Source: Amphritea opalescens | GTDB taxonomy: Bacteria; Pseudomonadota; Gammaproteobacteria; Pseudomonadales; Balneatricaceae | Assembly (NCBI RefSeq): GCF_003957515.1 | Contig: NZ_RQXW01000006.1 | Location: 1 to 64,000, forward strand | Length of the DNA: 64,000 nt | Direction of reading: 5' to 3' | Part shown: piece after piece, positions 37,684-47,048 of the stretch | Numbering within the stretch: the stretch's first letter is position 1 | Layout: the number at the start of each line of letters is the position of its first letter | The notes under the pieces: model-generated | The model's database searches: none | Seen by the model: the letters and a program-made list of their open reading frames with translations, nothing else | What the model was told of the DNA's origin: nothing | Made by a program: the position numbers and the translations under genes

Positions 37684-37906
37684 CGTCAGGCTCAAAGATT
37701 AAAAGCGAATTGTCTCATGGGAATAACTTGTTCGCATCTTCCCTCGATGCTAAGCAAGTATGGCTTTAATCGCGACGAAGACGTCGCTCACACAACCCGC
37801 ATGATGATATATCGTATCATGGTGTGACTCATGTTTCGCCGACACCCTTTCACTTATCTGCTTGCCTGTTTGTTCGGCTGCGCTGATTAAGCAATCTCCC
37901 CAGAAG

Positions 37907-38255
37907 GGGCTCCCACATAGAGCGCGACTACTTTAGTGTTAAACGAAAAAAGCCGCCTAGCTAGGCAGCCTTTCAACTTCCAGTTTGAAGTCACCATTAT
38001 CCTCTCTCATGCAACGGCGATATGCTAAATCTTGCCAGATTTATTATTTATGGTATATTATTAGTAATTGTTAATATTTATATATCAGACCTGTTTTGTT
38101 CTAATGCTTCTTACTTAAGAAGATCTCATCTTATGTTAAAAAAACTAGTGAAGATCTCATCTTAAGCCTACATTTTTAAAAACCTTAATGTTTAAGCTCT
38201 TCCTAAGTCATTGAAAAGTAATACCGGAAGATCTCATCGTAAATTGAAATCATCA
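37907..38255. repeat. 349-bp intergenic repeat, copy 2
   Basis: Near identical to 22224-22541 except for an extra 31 bp near 38134-38164 that duplicates an AGATCTCATCTTA segment. It starts just after a CCCCAGAAGGGGCTCCC hairpin and includes the same terminator-like stem. A related shorter form (CTAGAAGGGGCTCCCACATA plus a GGCCGCT stem) is at about 63870-63935. Confidence 0.9.
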
Positions 38256-38328
38256 CTCCCAAATAGCTGATCTTCATCGTCGGAAGAAGTCAGTACTGGC
38301 CAGTCGAGCAGGACTCGCTTTAAATCGC

Positions 38329-38454
38329 TTAGGACACCAACATGATGACCTGTACTAGCATCGGTGAAATACCAACCACCAAACCGGCTACCACCATCAA
38401 AATAGTGGCGGTAACACCGAACATCTCAACATTTTGCTCTTCTTGATGTGCCAT
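38329..38454 (-). CDS. 41-residue membrane miniprotein
   Basis: MAHQEEQNVEMFGVTATILM continues as a strongly hydrophobic helix (VVAGLVVGISPMLVQVIMLV) to a stop. GGAG stands eight bases before the ATG, so translation is likely. The short charged N-terminus then membrane segment fits small regulatory subunits of membrane complexes. No partner gene is adjacent and no family is assigned. Confidence 0.55.
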   Translation of the reverse strand: MAHQEEQNVEMFGVTATILMVVAGLVVGISPMLVQVIMLVS

Positions 38455-38988
38455 GAGTCATTCTCCAAATATATTTCTGTGCATTACTTTGCTTTACTTT
38501 GTAGATAGCACAAACAGGGCCAAAACTAATAAACCTATTAATATCAATAAATTATAAAAAATAAGCCTTTTTATTGGAGAGTTTAAACCATAACGCCGTG
38601 CCGCAAATGACAGCGCTAATTGTCATTTATGGCACACGAAGGAAAACCCAAACGAACGTCCATGCTGATGAAGAGCCTGACAGTGATTTGTGTGCAAGGC
38701 ACAGCCTCACAACAAGGTAAAACTAGAGAAGGAATAGAAAGAAAAGAAAAAGAAGGAAAAGCGCGAGGAAGTAAGGCCAATAGTCAATAAACGCTCTTAA
38801 AGCTGAACACTAAAGCCGAATACTAAAACCGAACATTTGCCTCGCAGACATAACTGCTACAATAAACGTCACGACAAATCACAGAGAACAATCAAGAAGA
38901 CGGCCACCATATCAGCATGAACAGGCAGCCATTAAACGGGCTCGACCCACCGATCAACGATGAGTCGTCATCACCCTAAATCAGCCTG
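38455..38988. other. Gap with a purine-rich tract
   Basis: No gene seen. 38725-38780 is an almost uninterrupted A/G run on the plus strand (AGAAAGAAAAGAAAAAGAAGG), unusual for this window. Confidence 0.5.
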
Positions 38989-39225
38989 TTAAATCTGATG
39001 TTGAGCGATAAAATCTTGCAGTGAATCATAGCTCCAGTCACTGCCATCAGGATGTTTGTGGTCATGCTCGTTGAGCTTTTCCATCATCTGCTTTACATTA
39101 TCGCCCTTCTTACGCAGCCCATGAACGAAATGCACCGCTTCATCAACCCGTTGTTGCAGCTCAGGATCAACACCCTCAACCTGCTCACCTTTCTTACGAA
39201 TACTCACTTTAATGCCTGATTTCAT
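38989..39225 (-). CDS. Small charged protein, unknown
   Basis: 78 residues, Lys/Glu/His-rich and helical (DPELQQRVDEAVHFVHGLRKKGDNVKQMMEKLNEHDHKHPDGSDW). No signal or membrane helix. It is divergent from the ChaN-like gene 77 bp away. GGAGAAAC precedes the ATG, so it is probably expressed. No family recognised. Confidence 0.55.
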   Translation of the reverse strand: MKSGIKVSIRKKGEQVEGVDPELQQRVDEAVHFVHGLRKKGDNVKQMMEKLNEHDHKHPDGSDWSYDSLQDFIAQHQI

Positions 39226-39302
39226 GCTATGTTTCTCCTTCGCACTGTACTTTCCTATAACGTTACCCCAGCACTAAGCGGCTGAAAAGGGGACAGATCA
39301 AA

Positions 39303-40280
39303 ATGTATCTAAAACAACGCATTAAAAACCAAATAAAGTCACTTTCGTTGATCGGTTCGGTACTGTTAAGCAGCGGTTGCCTGCATAACACCCAGCCTAG
39401 CTCATCGACTGAACCGGCCGCGCCTGTGCCGATGGCAAACCACCCTCTCAACGGCACAATCGTCTCGATGGTCACCGGCCAGCCACTTAGCTATACCGAG
39501 ATGTTAAAACAATTAAAAACCCAGCGTTTTATCCTCTTAGGCGAAAAGCATGACAACCCAGAGCATCACCTGCGAGAGCTGCAACTGCTCAAAGGTCTAC
39601 AAAACGGCGACAATACTCGTCTCGTATTAGAGATGCTCGATGAACAACAGGCCGAAAACATTGATCAGCTAACCCCTGACAGTAGCGAAGCCCAGATACA
39701 AGAAAACCTCCATTGGAATGAAAACAGTTGGCCCTGGCAGGACTATGGCCCGCTCATCAGCGCGGCACTGGCAGATCACAATCAACTTAAAGCCGGTAAT
39801 CTCAGCAAACCGGTCGTTATGCAGATTTACCAGCACGGGATACCCGATGAAGCGCGTCTAACAACCGTCAAGGCGATACCGGAAACGGTTAAGGCAACGA
39901 TTCAACAGCAGGTTTATGATAGCCACTGCCAAGCGATTCCTTTCGATCAGATGGGCCCGATGACAAAGATTCAGCTAAGCCGAGATGCCAGCATGGCTTA
40001 TTCATTAGCTGATAATCTAGGGGATAATCGACAAGCAGTTCTGATCTCAGGCAGCTTTCATAGCCGTAAAGACACGGGTGTCCCCTTACATCTACAGCAA
40101 CGCAGTTTAGAGTCTGTTTCTATTCTACTGATTGAAACCGATGCAGCCATTGTTAGCATTGATGAGGCGATTGCCCCCTACTCAAAAATGGCCGATTACA
40201 TCTGGTTTACGAGCCGATCCGCGGAAAAAGACTACTGCGCATCGCTACGTCAGCAGTCTCATCAGCAAAGCGATGACTAA
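39303..40280 (+). CDS. ChaN-family lipoprotein
   Basis: 325 residues: lipobox LIGSVLLSSGC, then the ChaN core (RFILLGEKHDNPEHHLRELQLL and LVLEMLDEQQ). ChaN proteins are haem-binding, TIKI/EreA-like-fold lipoproteins linked to iron uptake. The His of GEKHDNPEHH is in the expected metal/haem site. Nothing around it points to an iron operon, so the exact role is open. The next gene is convergent, 3 bp away. Confidence 0.85.
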   Translation: MYLKQRIKNQIKSLSLIGSVLLSSGCLHNTQPSSSTEPAAPVPMANHPLNGTIVSMVTGQPLSYTEMLKQLKTQRFILLGEKHDNPEHHLRELQLLKGLQNGDNTRLVLEMLDEQQAENIDQLTPDSSEAQIQENLHWNENSWPWQDYGPLISAALADHNQLKAGNLSKPVVMQIYQHGIPDEARLTTVKAIPETVKATIQQQVYDSHCQAIPFDQMGPMTKIQLSRDASMAYSLADNLGDNRQAVLISGSFHSRKDTGVPLHLQQRSLESVSILLIETDAAIVSIDEAIAPYSKMADYIWFTSRSAEKDYCASLRQQSHQQSDD

Positions 40281-40283
40281 AGG

Positions 40284-40565
40284 TTAGTCTTCGCGGCTGG
40301 TCACTTCTAACAGATGGTAACCAAACTGAGTTTTAACGGGGCCTTGAACTTCACCAACCGGTGCAGAGAAAACCACCTTATCAAACTCAGGTACCATTTG
40401 ACCTGGACCAAAGCTGCCCAGTTCGCCACCCTGTGCGCCGGATGGGCAGCTAGAGTGTTCTTTCGCCAGTGCTGCAAACTCAGCACCTGCTTCAATTTGT
40501 GATTTAAGATCAGCGCACTGAACTTCATTACTTACCAAAATATGACGGGCCGATGCACGTGCCAT
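40284..40565 (-). CDS. ppiC: Parvulin-type peptidyl-prolyl isomerase PpiC
   Basis: 93 residues forming a single rotamase domain ([61 protein letters not shown]). No signal peptide, so cytoplasmic like E. coli PpiC/Par10. Full family length. Confidence 0.95.
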   Translation of the reverse strand: MARASARHILVSNEVQCADLKSQIEAGAEFAALAKEHSSCPSGAQGGELGSFGPGQMVPEFDKVVFSAPVGEVQGPVKTQFGYHLLEVTSRED

Positions 40566-40677
40566 AAAAAAAATCCTATCTCTATGTTAATTGTGCCGAC
40601 AGGATCTCTTTTTTCGTGATTCACTGCAACCCCAGCGATAAGATTGACGTTATAACGATTACTGATATGCTTAGCCG

Positions 40678-41580
40678 ATGGAACTATCGCGCATCAACCT
40701 CAACCTGCTTATCTCGCTGTATTATCTGCTGCAACTCAAAAGCGTCACCGCGGCGGCCAATGCTCAGCATATAACCCAACCTGCGATGAGCCGTAACCTC
40801 AGTCAGTTAAGAGAGATCTTTGTCGATAAGTTAATGGTGCGAGTAGGCAATAACATGCAGTTAACCCCCAGAGGCGAACAGCTCTGGACCCAACTGCCCG
40901 ATGCCCTTAACCACCTCGAAAGCCTATTGATTCCGAGTCAGTTTGAACCGGCGGGATATCATGGTGAATTTAATATCGCCACCACCGACTTCATTACCCA
41001 TGACCTAATGCCACCCCTGCTGGCTCAACTACAACAGGATGCACCGGGTCTCAGCCTGCATTTTCATCTCTGGCATCCGGGCATGATGGAAGCTCTGCGT
41101 CAGGGGCGTATCGATCTGGCGGCTTGCATTCTCGACACGATTCCCCATGATATCTATGGTAAGCAGCTCGGTTGTGACGGCTATAGCTGCTTAATCAATA
41201 AGCATCACCCTTTGGCAAGCCAGCCGATCACACTCAATGACTACACCAAAGCCGACCATATTGGTATCAGCGCCGGCGGTGATAAAATCAGGGCGGTAGA
41301 CGAAGCCCTGAGTCAGCTAAACCGCCAACGGACGATGAAACTCACCGTCCCCTTTATCCACTCCGCCATGGCCATCACCCGTCAGGCTAATTATGTTTTG
41401 ACACTGCCCACCCATATCGCCCTGCGGCTCGGGCCTGAATACGATCTGATCACTCAACCACTGCCACCACAGATTAAGATACCCAGCAGCCACTACTATC
41501 TTATCTGGCATCAACGGTTACAGGGTGATCCCGCGCATCGCTATCTACGCGAACGGATGCAGAGTAGCCTTAGTAATTAA
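40678..41580 (+). CDS. LysR-family regulator
   Basis: 300 residues: INLNLLISLYYLLQLKSVTAAANAQHITQPAMSRNLSQLREIF is the winged helix of the NodD/SyrM-like branch, then a PBP2 domain. It reads the same way as the LysE exporter that begins 122 bp later, which it may control (inference). Confidence 0.85.
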   Translation: MELSRINLNLLISLYYLLQLKSVTAAANAQHITQPAMSRNLSQLREIFVDKLMVRVGNNMQLTPRGEQLWTQLPDALNHLESLLIPSQFEPAGYHGEFNIATTDFITHDLMPPLLAQLQQDAPGLSLHFHLWHPGMMEALRQGRIDLAACILDTIPHDIYGKQLGCDGYSCLINKHHPLASQPITLNDYTKADHIGISAGGDKIRAVDEALSQLNRQRTMKLTVPFIHSAMAITRQANYVLTLPTHIALRLGPEYDLITQPLPPQIKIPSSHYYLIWHQRLQGDPAHRYLRERMQSSLSN

Positions 41581-41701
41581 CGGACGTCGACACCCGAAAC
41601 AGGTCATACCAAAAACTGATAACCTTTATCTATATTCAGCATTCGCCCTTATCCTTAACCAAGAATAGAATCCCTGCCGTTCACAAAGGATGATCAATAA
41701 C

Positions 41702-42298
41702 ATGACTGAATGGCTAATCTTCGCCGGTATCATGCTGCTAGGCGCAATGCTGCCCGGCGCTAATACCGCTATTATCTTGCGCAATACCCTGCAAGGCTCT
41801 CTGTCCACCGGCTTCATGACCGCACTCGGGCTGGCTACTGCGCTGGCGATCCATGTGTTTCTATCGGTGATCGGATTAGCAGCCATCATTGAGCAAACAC
41901 CGGCGCTCTACAGCGCCATCCGTTGGCTAGGTAGCGCTTACCTTATCTATCTGGGTATTGTTTATCTTATTACCCGCGCCGCTGACCATACCGAAGAAAC
42001 ACCCAACAACCACCACCACCCTTTTATCGCAGGCATGATGGTTAGCTTATTCAACCCCAAAATTCTCATCATGTTCGTCGCTATCTTTAGCCATATCGTC
42101 GAGGACGTCTCCAACCTTTGGATGCAGTTACTCTACTGTGCAACCCCCGTATTGGTGGAGTTTTCTTGGCTCAGCGCACTGATTCTGCTGTTAACACGGC
42201 CATCGGTGCAGGCCACTCTTCAGCGTTTACGCAGCAAAATAGAACGGGTTATTGGCGGTGGTTTAATACTGCTAGGGATAAAACTGGGGTTAGGCTAA
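41702..42298 (+). CDS. LysE/RhtB-family exporter
   Basis: About 198 residues, six helices. AGIMLLGAMLPGANTAIILRNTL is the LysE family N-terminus (Gly-Ala/Pro-Gly), and SLFNPKILIMFVAIF is its second conserved segment. The ATG at 41702 is taken over one 12 bp upstream because AAAGGA is too close to the first. It exports amino acids or derivatives. Confidence 0.85.
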   Translation: MTEWLIFAGIMLLGAMLPGANTAIILRNTLQGSLSTGFMTALGLATALAIHVFLSVIGLAAIIEQTPALYSAIRWLGSAYLIYLGIVYLITRAADHTEETPNNHHHPFIAGMMVSLFNPKILIMFVAIFSHIVEDVSNLWMQLLYCATPVLVEFSWLSALILLLTRPSVQATLQRLRSKIERVIGGGLILLGIKLGLG

Positions 42299-42402
42299 CC
42301 CCAGCTATTGGGAAGCGTTAAAACAGCTTAATTTCAGCGACTGCATCATAGGCGATGTTCAGCCACGGTACTTGGCGGCTAGCGAAGCGCCATTTGGATT
42401 TG

Positions 42403-43318
42403 TTATTCCGAAAGCACCTGCAACACCCGCTGTCGAACCCAGCGACACATAGGGTCCTGGTGGTAACGCTCATGCCAGTAGAGAAAAAAGTTAATCGGCG
42501 ACATCATCAGCTCAATAGGTACCTCTTTCAGCACGATATTCCGACCTAGTGCGACCCGCCGAGCGACAATCTCAGGCAAAACAAACAGCAGATCAGACGT
42601 ATCACAAAAATCGGCGGCGGTCATAAAGTTAGATAGGCGCAACGCTAAATGCCGCTGATGCCCCAACTCGGCTAACCGTTCATCAATATGCCCCGGCCCT
42701 TTACCGGTCATCGATACCAATCCATGACTGGCCGACAGATAACGTTCGAGAGTTAGCTCGCCCTCCGCCAGCGGATTATCCGCCGACATCATACAAACAA
42801 TACCGCTCTGCGCGATCAGCAATCGTCGATACTGTCCCTCTGCCGTGGGCTCCATCCCCGTGAGTGAAAAATGCACCTCGCCGCTGGCTAATAATTCAAA
42901 GTGATTACGGGGCTCGGTTCTCACCTCAAGCCGCATCTGGGGTGCTTCACTACGTAAAACCTTTAACAACGGAGCAACAAAAACAGACCACTTCGAGATC
43001 CAAGCCATAGACGCGTACCACATCGACCGCGCTGGCCGGATCAAATACCGGTTCAGCAATCAGCTCTTTAACGCCATCGGTTAGGCGCTGCAAGCGGGGT
43101 AAGATATCAGCACCCCGTGCGCTCAGGTCAAAGCCCTGCGCTGTTTTTACCAACAGGGGGTCATCAAAGGTACTTCTCAACCGCTGCAACGCTCGGCTCA
43201 CCGCCGGCTGACTCATGCTTAACTGCTCAGCCGCATGGGTAACGTGTCGGGTCTCTAACAGTTTCTGCAATATCACTAACAGATTGAGATCCACCGACCT
43301 TAAATTCACTTCACGCAT
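42403..43318 (-). pseudogene. LysR-family regulator interrupted by a frameshift
   Basis: The N-terminal frame (MREVNLRSVDLNLLVILQKLLETRHVTHAAEQLSMSQPAVSRALQ) carries a complete HTH up to VRVYGLDLEV. From about 42990 the homology continues in another frame as SVFVAPLLKVLRSEAPQMRLEV to the usual C-terminus. Deleting one G of GTGGTC would restore the protein. One lesion only, so either a recent mutation or a sequencing error. It is divergent from the flavodoxin gene that it may have regulated. Confidence 0.8.
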
Positions 43319-43417
43319 AATAATCATCACAACAATGCATTAGATGAATGCATTATGGACGATTATAGTACGTCTCACCACCGAAAACCTTCGGCATTTA
43401 CATTTAGGGAGTACAAC

Positions 43418-44002
43418 ATGTCAGATCAAGTAAAGGTCGCAGTCGCTTATCACAGCGGATATGGGCACACTGAAGTATTAGCTAACGCGGTTGCAGCCGG
43501 TATCGAAAACGCAGGCGGCAGCGCCACCATTATCTCGGTAGCAGACTTGGAAACGATCAACTGGGATGCCCTAGCCGAAGCCGATGCGATTATTTTTGGC
43601 TCGCCTACCTATATGGGCTCTGTCAGTGGTCCGTTTAAATGCTTTATGGATGCCACCTCGAAGGTTTGGTATACACAGGGCTGGAAAGATAAATTGGCGG
43701 CGGGCTTTACCAACTCCGGCAGCCTGAGCGGTGACAAGTTAAACAGCATGATTCAGATGTCTGTTTTTGCCGCACAGCATAGTATGCTTTGGGTGAGCCT
43801 AGGCGTAATGAACGGCAACAACAATAGCAAGGGTGATCCACAAAGCCTTAACCGGGTCGGTGGATATCTTGGCGCTATGGCCACCAGCAATGCGGACGAA
43901 GGCCCTGATGTTGCACCACCACAGTGTGATCGCGATACGGCTCAAGCACTCGGAGCGCGGGTGACCACAGCGGCTAAGCGTTGGCAGCAAGCATCCCTAT
44001 AA
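43418..44002 (+). CDS. Flavodoxin-family NAD(P)H:quinone oxidoreductase (WrbA-like)
   Basis: 194 residues: VAVAYHSGYGHTEVLANAVAAG is the FMN phosphate loop and FGSPTYMGSVSGPFKCFMDAT the second FMN-binding region. AGGGAG precedes the ATG at 43418. WrbA relatives carry out two-electron reduction of quinones. It is divergent from the broken LysR and followed by a strong terminator. Confidence 0.85.
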   Translation: MSDQVKVAVAYHSGYGHTEVLANAVAAGIENAGGSATIISVADLETINWDALAEADAIIFGSPTYMGSVSGPFKCFMDATSKVWYTQGWKDKLAAGFTNSGSLSGDKLNSMIQMSVFAAQHSMLWVSLGVMNGNNNSKGDPQSLNRVGGYLGAMATSNADEGPDVAPPQCDRDTAQALGARVTTAAKRWQQASL

Positions 44003-44012
44003 TCGGACGATA

Positions 44013-44040
44013 AAACGGGCGGCATGACCGCCCTTTTTTA
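44013..44040 (+). terminator. Intrinsic terminator
   Basis: GGGCGG (44017) and CCGCCC (44028) around CATGA, then TTTTTT. It ends the flavodoxin gene ahead of cytochrome b561. Confidence 0.9.
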
Positions 44041-44052
44041 GAGATAAACCCT

Positions 44053-44619
44053 ATGGCGTTACCCCTAAAAGATAGTCCTCATTCATTTGGCGTAGGCAGC
44101 ATACTGCTCCACTGGATTGTTGCGCTCACCATTATTGGTATGTATCCATTAGGGCTCTATATCGGTACCCTGACCTACTATGATCCGGAATACCAAACCA
44201 TTCCGTCATGGCACAAAAGCATCGGTATGACCTTAGCGCTGTTCGTGATATTAAGGCTATTTTGGCGAGCCTTTAACCGAACACCTAAACCGATCCCTCA
44301 GCCGCAGACGCTACAATCGATCACCAAAATCGTACATGCATTACTGTACCTCTTACCGGTTATCACACTGCTATCCGGTTATATGATATCCACCGCCGAT
44401 GGCCGCCCCATCTCAGTCTTTAACTGGTTTGATGTGCCTGCGCTTCCGGCCCTTATCGAGAATCAAGAAGACCTTGCGGGAGAGATCCACTACTGGGTTG
44501 CCACCTTGATGGTGAGCCTCGCAGGTTTACACGCATTAGCAGCGTTAAAGCACCATTTCATCAATAAAGATAAAACACTTATCCGCATGATACGTATATC
44601 AAAGGAAAATAACTTATGA
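44053..44619 (+). CDS. Cytochrome b561
   Basis: 188 residues, four helices, with His ligands in [43 protein letters not shown] and [12 protein letters not shown]. This is the bacterial cytochrome b561 fold that takes electrons to or from ubiquinone or superoxide. It overlaps the YceI gene by 4 bp; b561/YceI pairs are common. Confidence 0.9.
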   Translation: MALPLKDSPHSFGVGSILLHWIVALTIIGMYPLGLYIGTLTYYDPEYQTIPSWHKSIGMTLALFVILRLFWRAFNRTPKPIPQPQTLQSITKIVHALLYLLPVITLLSGYMISTADGRPISVFNWFDVPALPALIENQEDLAGEIHYWVATLMVSLAGLHALAALKHHFINKDKTLIRMIRISKENNL

Positions 44620-45182
44620 ACCTAAAAACAATCATTGCTGGCGCACTACTGGCGGGCACGATCTCCTCGGCGCAAGCTGCTGACTATGTAATTGATACCG
44701 GCCACGCTTCGGTCAATTTCCGTATTCAACATTTGGGATACAGCTGGTTAGAAGGCCGTTTTAACGATTTTAGCGGCCAGTTTAGTTATGATGCGGCTAA
44801 CCCTGAAGCGGCACAGATTGCCGTCACCATCAAAACCCCCAGTATCGATTCCAATCATGCCGAGCGCGACAAGCACCTGCGTGGCGATGACTTTTTAGCC
44901 GTTAAAGCTTTTCCAGAAGCGACCTTTGAAAGCACTGCGTTTACCCCCGCTGCCGATGGCAGTGCTGTCCTCAGTGGTAACCTAACGCTGCACGGCGTCA
45001 CCAAAGCGATCGATATTCAGGTATCAAAAGTGGGAGAAGGTAAAGATCCTTGGGGCGGCTACCGCGCGGGCTTCAATGGCACGACGCAACTCAATCTGAA
45101 AGACTTTGATATTAACTATAATCTGGGGCCGGCTTCAGATAGTGTTTATCTCGATCTGAACGTTGAAGGCGTGCGTCAGTAA
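44616..45182 (+). CDS. YceI-family periplasmic protein
   Basis: 188 residues with a Sec signal ([18 protein letters not shown]) and a lipocalin-like YceI barrel ([26 protein letters not shown]...). YceI proteins bind isoprenoid chains such as ubiquinone-8 or polyisoprenoids. Coupled to cytochrome b561, it probably presents quinone to it. Confidence 0.9.
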   Translation: MNLKTIIAGALLAGTISSAQAADYVIDTGHASVNFRIQHLGYSWLEGRFNDFSGQFSYDAANPEAAQIAVTIKTPSIDSNHAERDKHLRGDDFLAVKAFPEATFESTAFTPAADGSAVLSGNLTLHGVTKAIDIQVSKVGEGKDPWGGYRAGFNGTTQLNLKDFDINYNLGPASDSVYLDLNVEGVRQ

Positions 45183-45226
45183 GCGCCTCGCCTAGTTTCC
45201 ATCATGAATAACTAGCTTCAATGAAT

Positions 45227-45277
45227 AACGCGCTAACGCTCAGCACCTCACAGTGTGCTCACTGAGCTTAGCGCGTT
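45227..45277. terminator. Long hairpin between convergent genes
   Basis: AACGCGCTAACGCTCAG near 45227 pairs with CTGAGCTTAGCGCGTT ending at 45277, with one bulged base. T-run is short (TTTT). It separates yceI from the convergent thioesterase gene. Confidence 0.75.
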
Positions 45278-45289
45278 TTAGCAATGCGG

Positions 45290-45688
45290 TTATTTCTCGA
45301 CAATATTCAGCGGCCGAGGACGCCCTTCGCCATCGATGGCGACAAAGGTAAACCGTCCTTCAGTCACCTTTTCGACCTGCTCACTGTGGTGGCGCTGCAC
45401 CCAGGTTTCCACCAACACCACCAGTGACGTATTACCATAACGAACCACTCGACAATAACAGCTCACATCATCGCCAATATACACCGGCTTATGAAAGGTC
45501 ATCGCATCGACCGCCACCGTTACCACCCGCCCTTTAATCTCCTGTGCAGCAAAAACACCGCTGGCCAAATCCATCTGTGACATAATCCAGCCACCAAAGA
45601 TATCACCATCAGGGTTAGCATCGGCCGGCATCGCAATGGTTCGCAATGAAGGCTTAGCCGTTGGCATTTGTGACATATTTTCTTCCAT
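45290..45688 (-). CDS. Acyl-CoA thioesterase, YciA-like
   Basis: 132-residue hotdog protein: IAMPADANPDGDIFGGWIMSQMDLASGVFA carries the catalytic Asn/Asp and helix motif of the YciA/BACH group, and VAVDAMTFHKPVYIGDDVSCYC follows. It hydrolyses acyl-CoA esters. It starts 16 bp after the LOG gene's stop, so the two likely form an operon. The start could also be four codons later. Confidence 0.85.
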   Translation of the reverse strand: MEENMSQMPTAKPSLRTIAMPADANPDGDIFGGWIMSQMDLASGVFAAQEIKGRVVTVAVDAMTFHKPVYIGDDVSCYCRVVRYGNTSLVVLVETWVQRHHSEQVEKVTEGRFTFVAIDGEGRPRPLNIVEK

Positions 45689-45704
45689 TATTGATTACCT
45701 AACT

Positions 45705-46262
45705 TCATGCTGTCTGCACATCCACCCGCTCAGAAAGCCGGGACAGTAAATTGTCGGCTTGATCGTCGACCATCAAAAAATCACGATACTCACCGCGAAT
45801 AAAGGCTTCCTGAGAGGCATGTTCGATAAATGCCAATAGGTGATCGTAGTAACCATCAATATTCAACAGACCAAAAGGTTTATGATGGATACCGATCTGA
45901 CGCCAAGCCCAAACTTCAAATAGTTCTTCCAATGTCCCCGTACCACCGGGGAGCGCGATAAAGGCATCGGCGAGTTCCATCATCACCGCCTTGCGCTGAT
46001 GCATATCCTCCACCTCATGTAGCTCACTCAGACCGATATGCACCTGTTCACGCTCAACTAACACCTGCGGCATCACGCCACATACATGGCCACCCGCATC
46101 CAAAACCCCATCCGCAACACTGCCCATTAAGCCGACACTTGAACCACCGTAGACTAAGTCAATATTATGCTGTGCCATCAGCTCCCCGAGCTTGCGAGCC
46201 TCCGCCGGATAGGGCCCATCCGCGCGACCGGATGATGCACCACAGTAAACCGCTATCTTCAT
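45705..46262 (-). CDS. LOG-family (TIGR00730) protein
   Basis: About 185 residues: Rossmann-like fold with YGGSSVGLMG and the hallmark ALPGGTGTLEELFEVWAWRQIG (PGGxGTxxE). The family cleaves cytokinin ribotides or other nucleoside monophosphates, releasing the base. Housekeeping role in most bacteria is unknown. I start at MKIAVYC, three codons inside the longest frame. Confidence 0.85.
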   Translation of the reverse strand: MKIAVYCGASSGRADGPYPAEARKLGELMAQHNIDLVYGGSSVGLMGSVADGVLDAGGHVCGVMPQVLVEREQVHIGLSELHEVEDMHQRKAVMMELADAFIALPGGTGTLEELFEVWAWRQIGIHHKPFGLLNIDGYYDHLLAFIEHASQEAFIRGEYRDFLMVDDQADNLLSRLSERVDVQTA

Positions 46263-46490
46263 ATTAATCATCGCATCCGTGTTAGTGATTGATTATCCCC
46301 TGCCATAGACACTATTCAACAACAGTCCGCAGCGAGATTAAAGCAAAAATCCAGAGAAGCACCATTATCTCACCCCAGCAACGTCCTTGAACCTAAGATC
46401 ACTCGCATCTAATCGTCATGGCGTATGGAGCTAATCGCCAATGTTCGCTATAGTTCGCACCCAGTATGCGACTGAAGCGGGATAAACATC

Positions 46491-47048
46491 ATGGCAGGAT
46501 CTCTACAGGACCAGCTTCTTAAAGCGGGTCTGGCAAATAAACAGCAGGCAAATAAAGCCAAAGCTGAAAAACGTAAGAAAACCAAGCAAGCAAAAGCCGT
46601 AAAAAAAGGCGAAGTATTTAAAGACCCCGAAGAGCTAGAACGGGAACAGGCGATCGCCAAAGCGAAAGAAGAAAAGCTTGAGCGTGACCGTGAACTCAAT
46701 CGTCAACGGGAAGATGAACTCACCCGTCGCTCTATCGATGCCTCCTGCTTACAGATGCTGCAGCAGAACGCGATTAATATGCCCGACGATGGCGATGTGG
46801 AATACAACTTTGTCGATGGCACGACCATCAAAAAGCTCTACGTCAGCAAAACATTGCAGGAACAGTTAGCTAAAGGCAACCTAGCCATCGCCTCAAATAA
46901 AGGCCGCTATCTGTTGATTCCCGCAGGCGTCGCGGAAAAGATCAATGAACGTCGACCTGAGTTGATTATCAGCCAACAAAAAGCGGAAGAGATCGATCCT
47001 GACGATCCTTATGCTGATTTCCAGATCCCAGATGATCTGATGTGGTAA
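46491..47048 (+). CDS. DUF2058 family protein (YaiL-like)
   Basis: 185 residues. MAGSLQDQLLKAGLANKQQANKAKAEKRK... is a highly charged coiled-coil-like N-terminus; the C-terminal half (DVEYNFVDGTTIKKLYVSKTLQEQLAKGNLAI) is the conserved DUF2058 domain. Proteins of this type are annotated as nucleoprotein/polynucleotide-associated. Full length; function unclear. Confidence 0.85.
   Translation: MAGSLQDQLLKAGLANKQQANKAKAEKRKKTKQAKAVKKGEVFKDPEELEREQAIAKAKEEKLERDRELNRQREDELTRRSIDASCLQMLQQNAINMPDDGDVEYNFVDGTTIKKLYVSKTLQEQLAKGNLAIASNKGRYLLIPAGVAEKINERRPELIISQQKAEEIDPDDPYADFQIPDDLMW

Larger units (their letters stand above)
36891..37742. mobile_element. IS5-like shell: both terminal repeats, internal replacement
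   Basis: GGAAGGTACGAATAAGTCC at 36891-36909 faces the complementary end at 37724-37742, which reads inward as GGAAGATGCGAACAAGTT. Both resemble the IS5 terminal repeat (GGAAGGTGCGAACAAG). The flanking bases are CTAG (left) and CTCG (right), close to the YTAR target duplicated by IS5. Inside are only the first 65 or so codons of the transposase (minus strand) plus an unrelated ORF. Length is 852 bp against about 1.2 kb for IS5. Confidence 0.7.
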
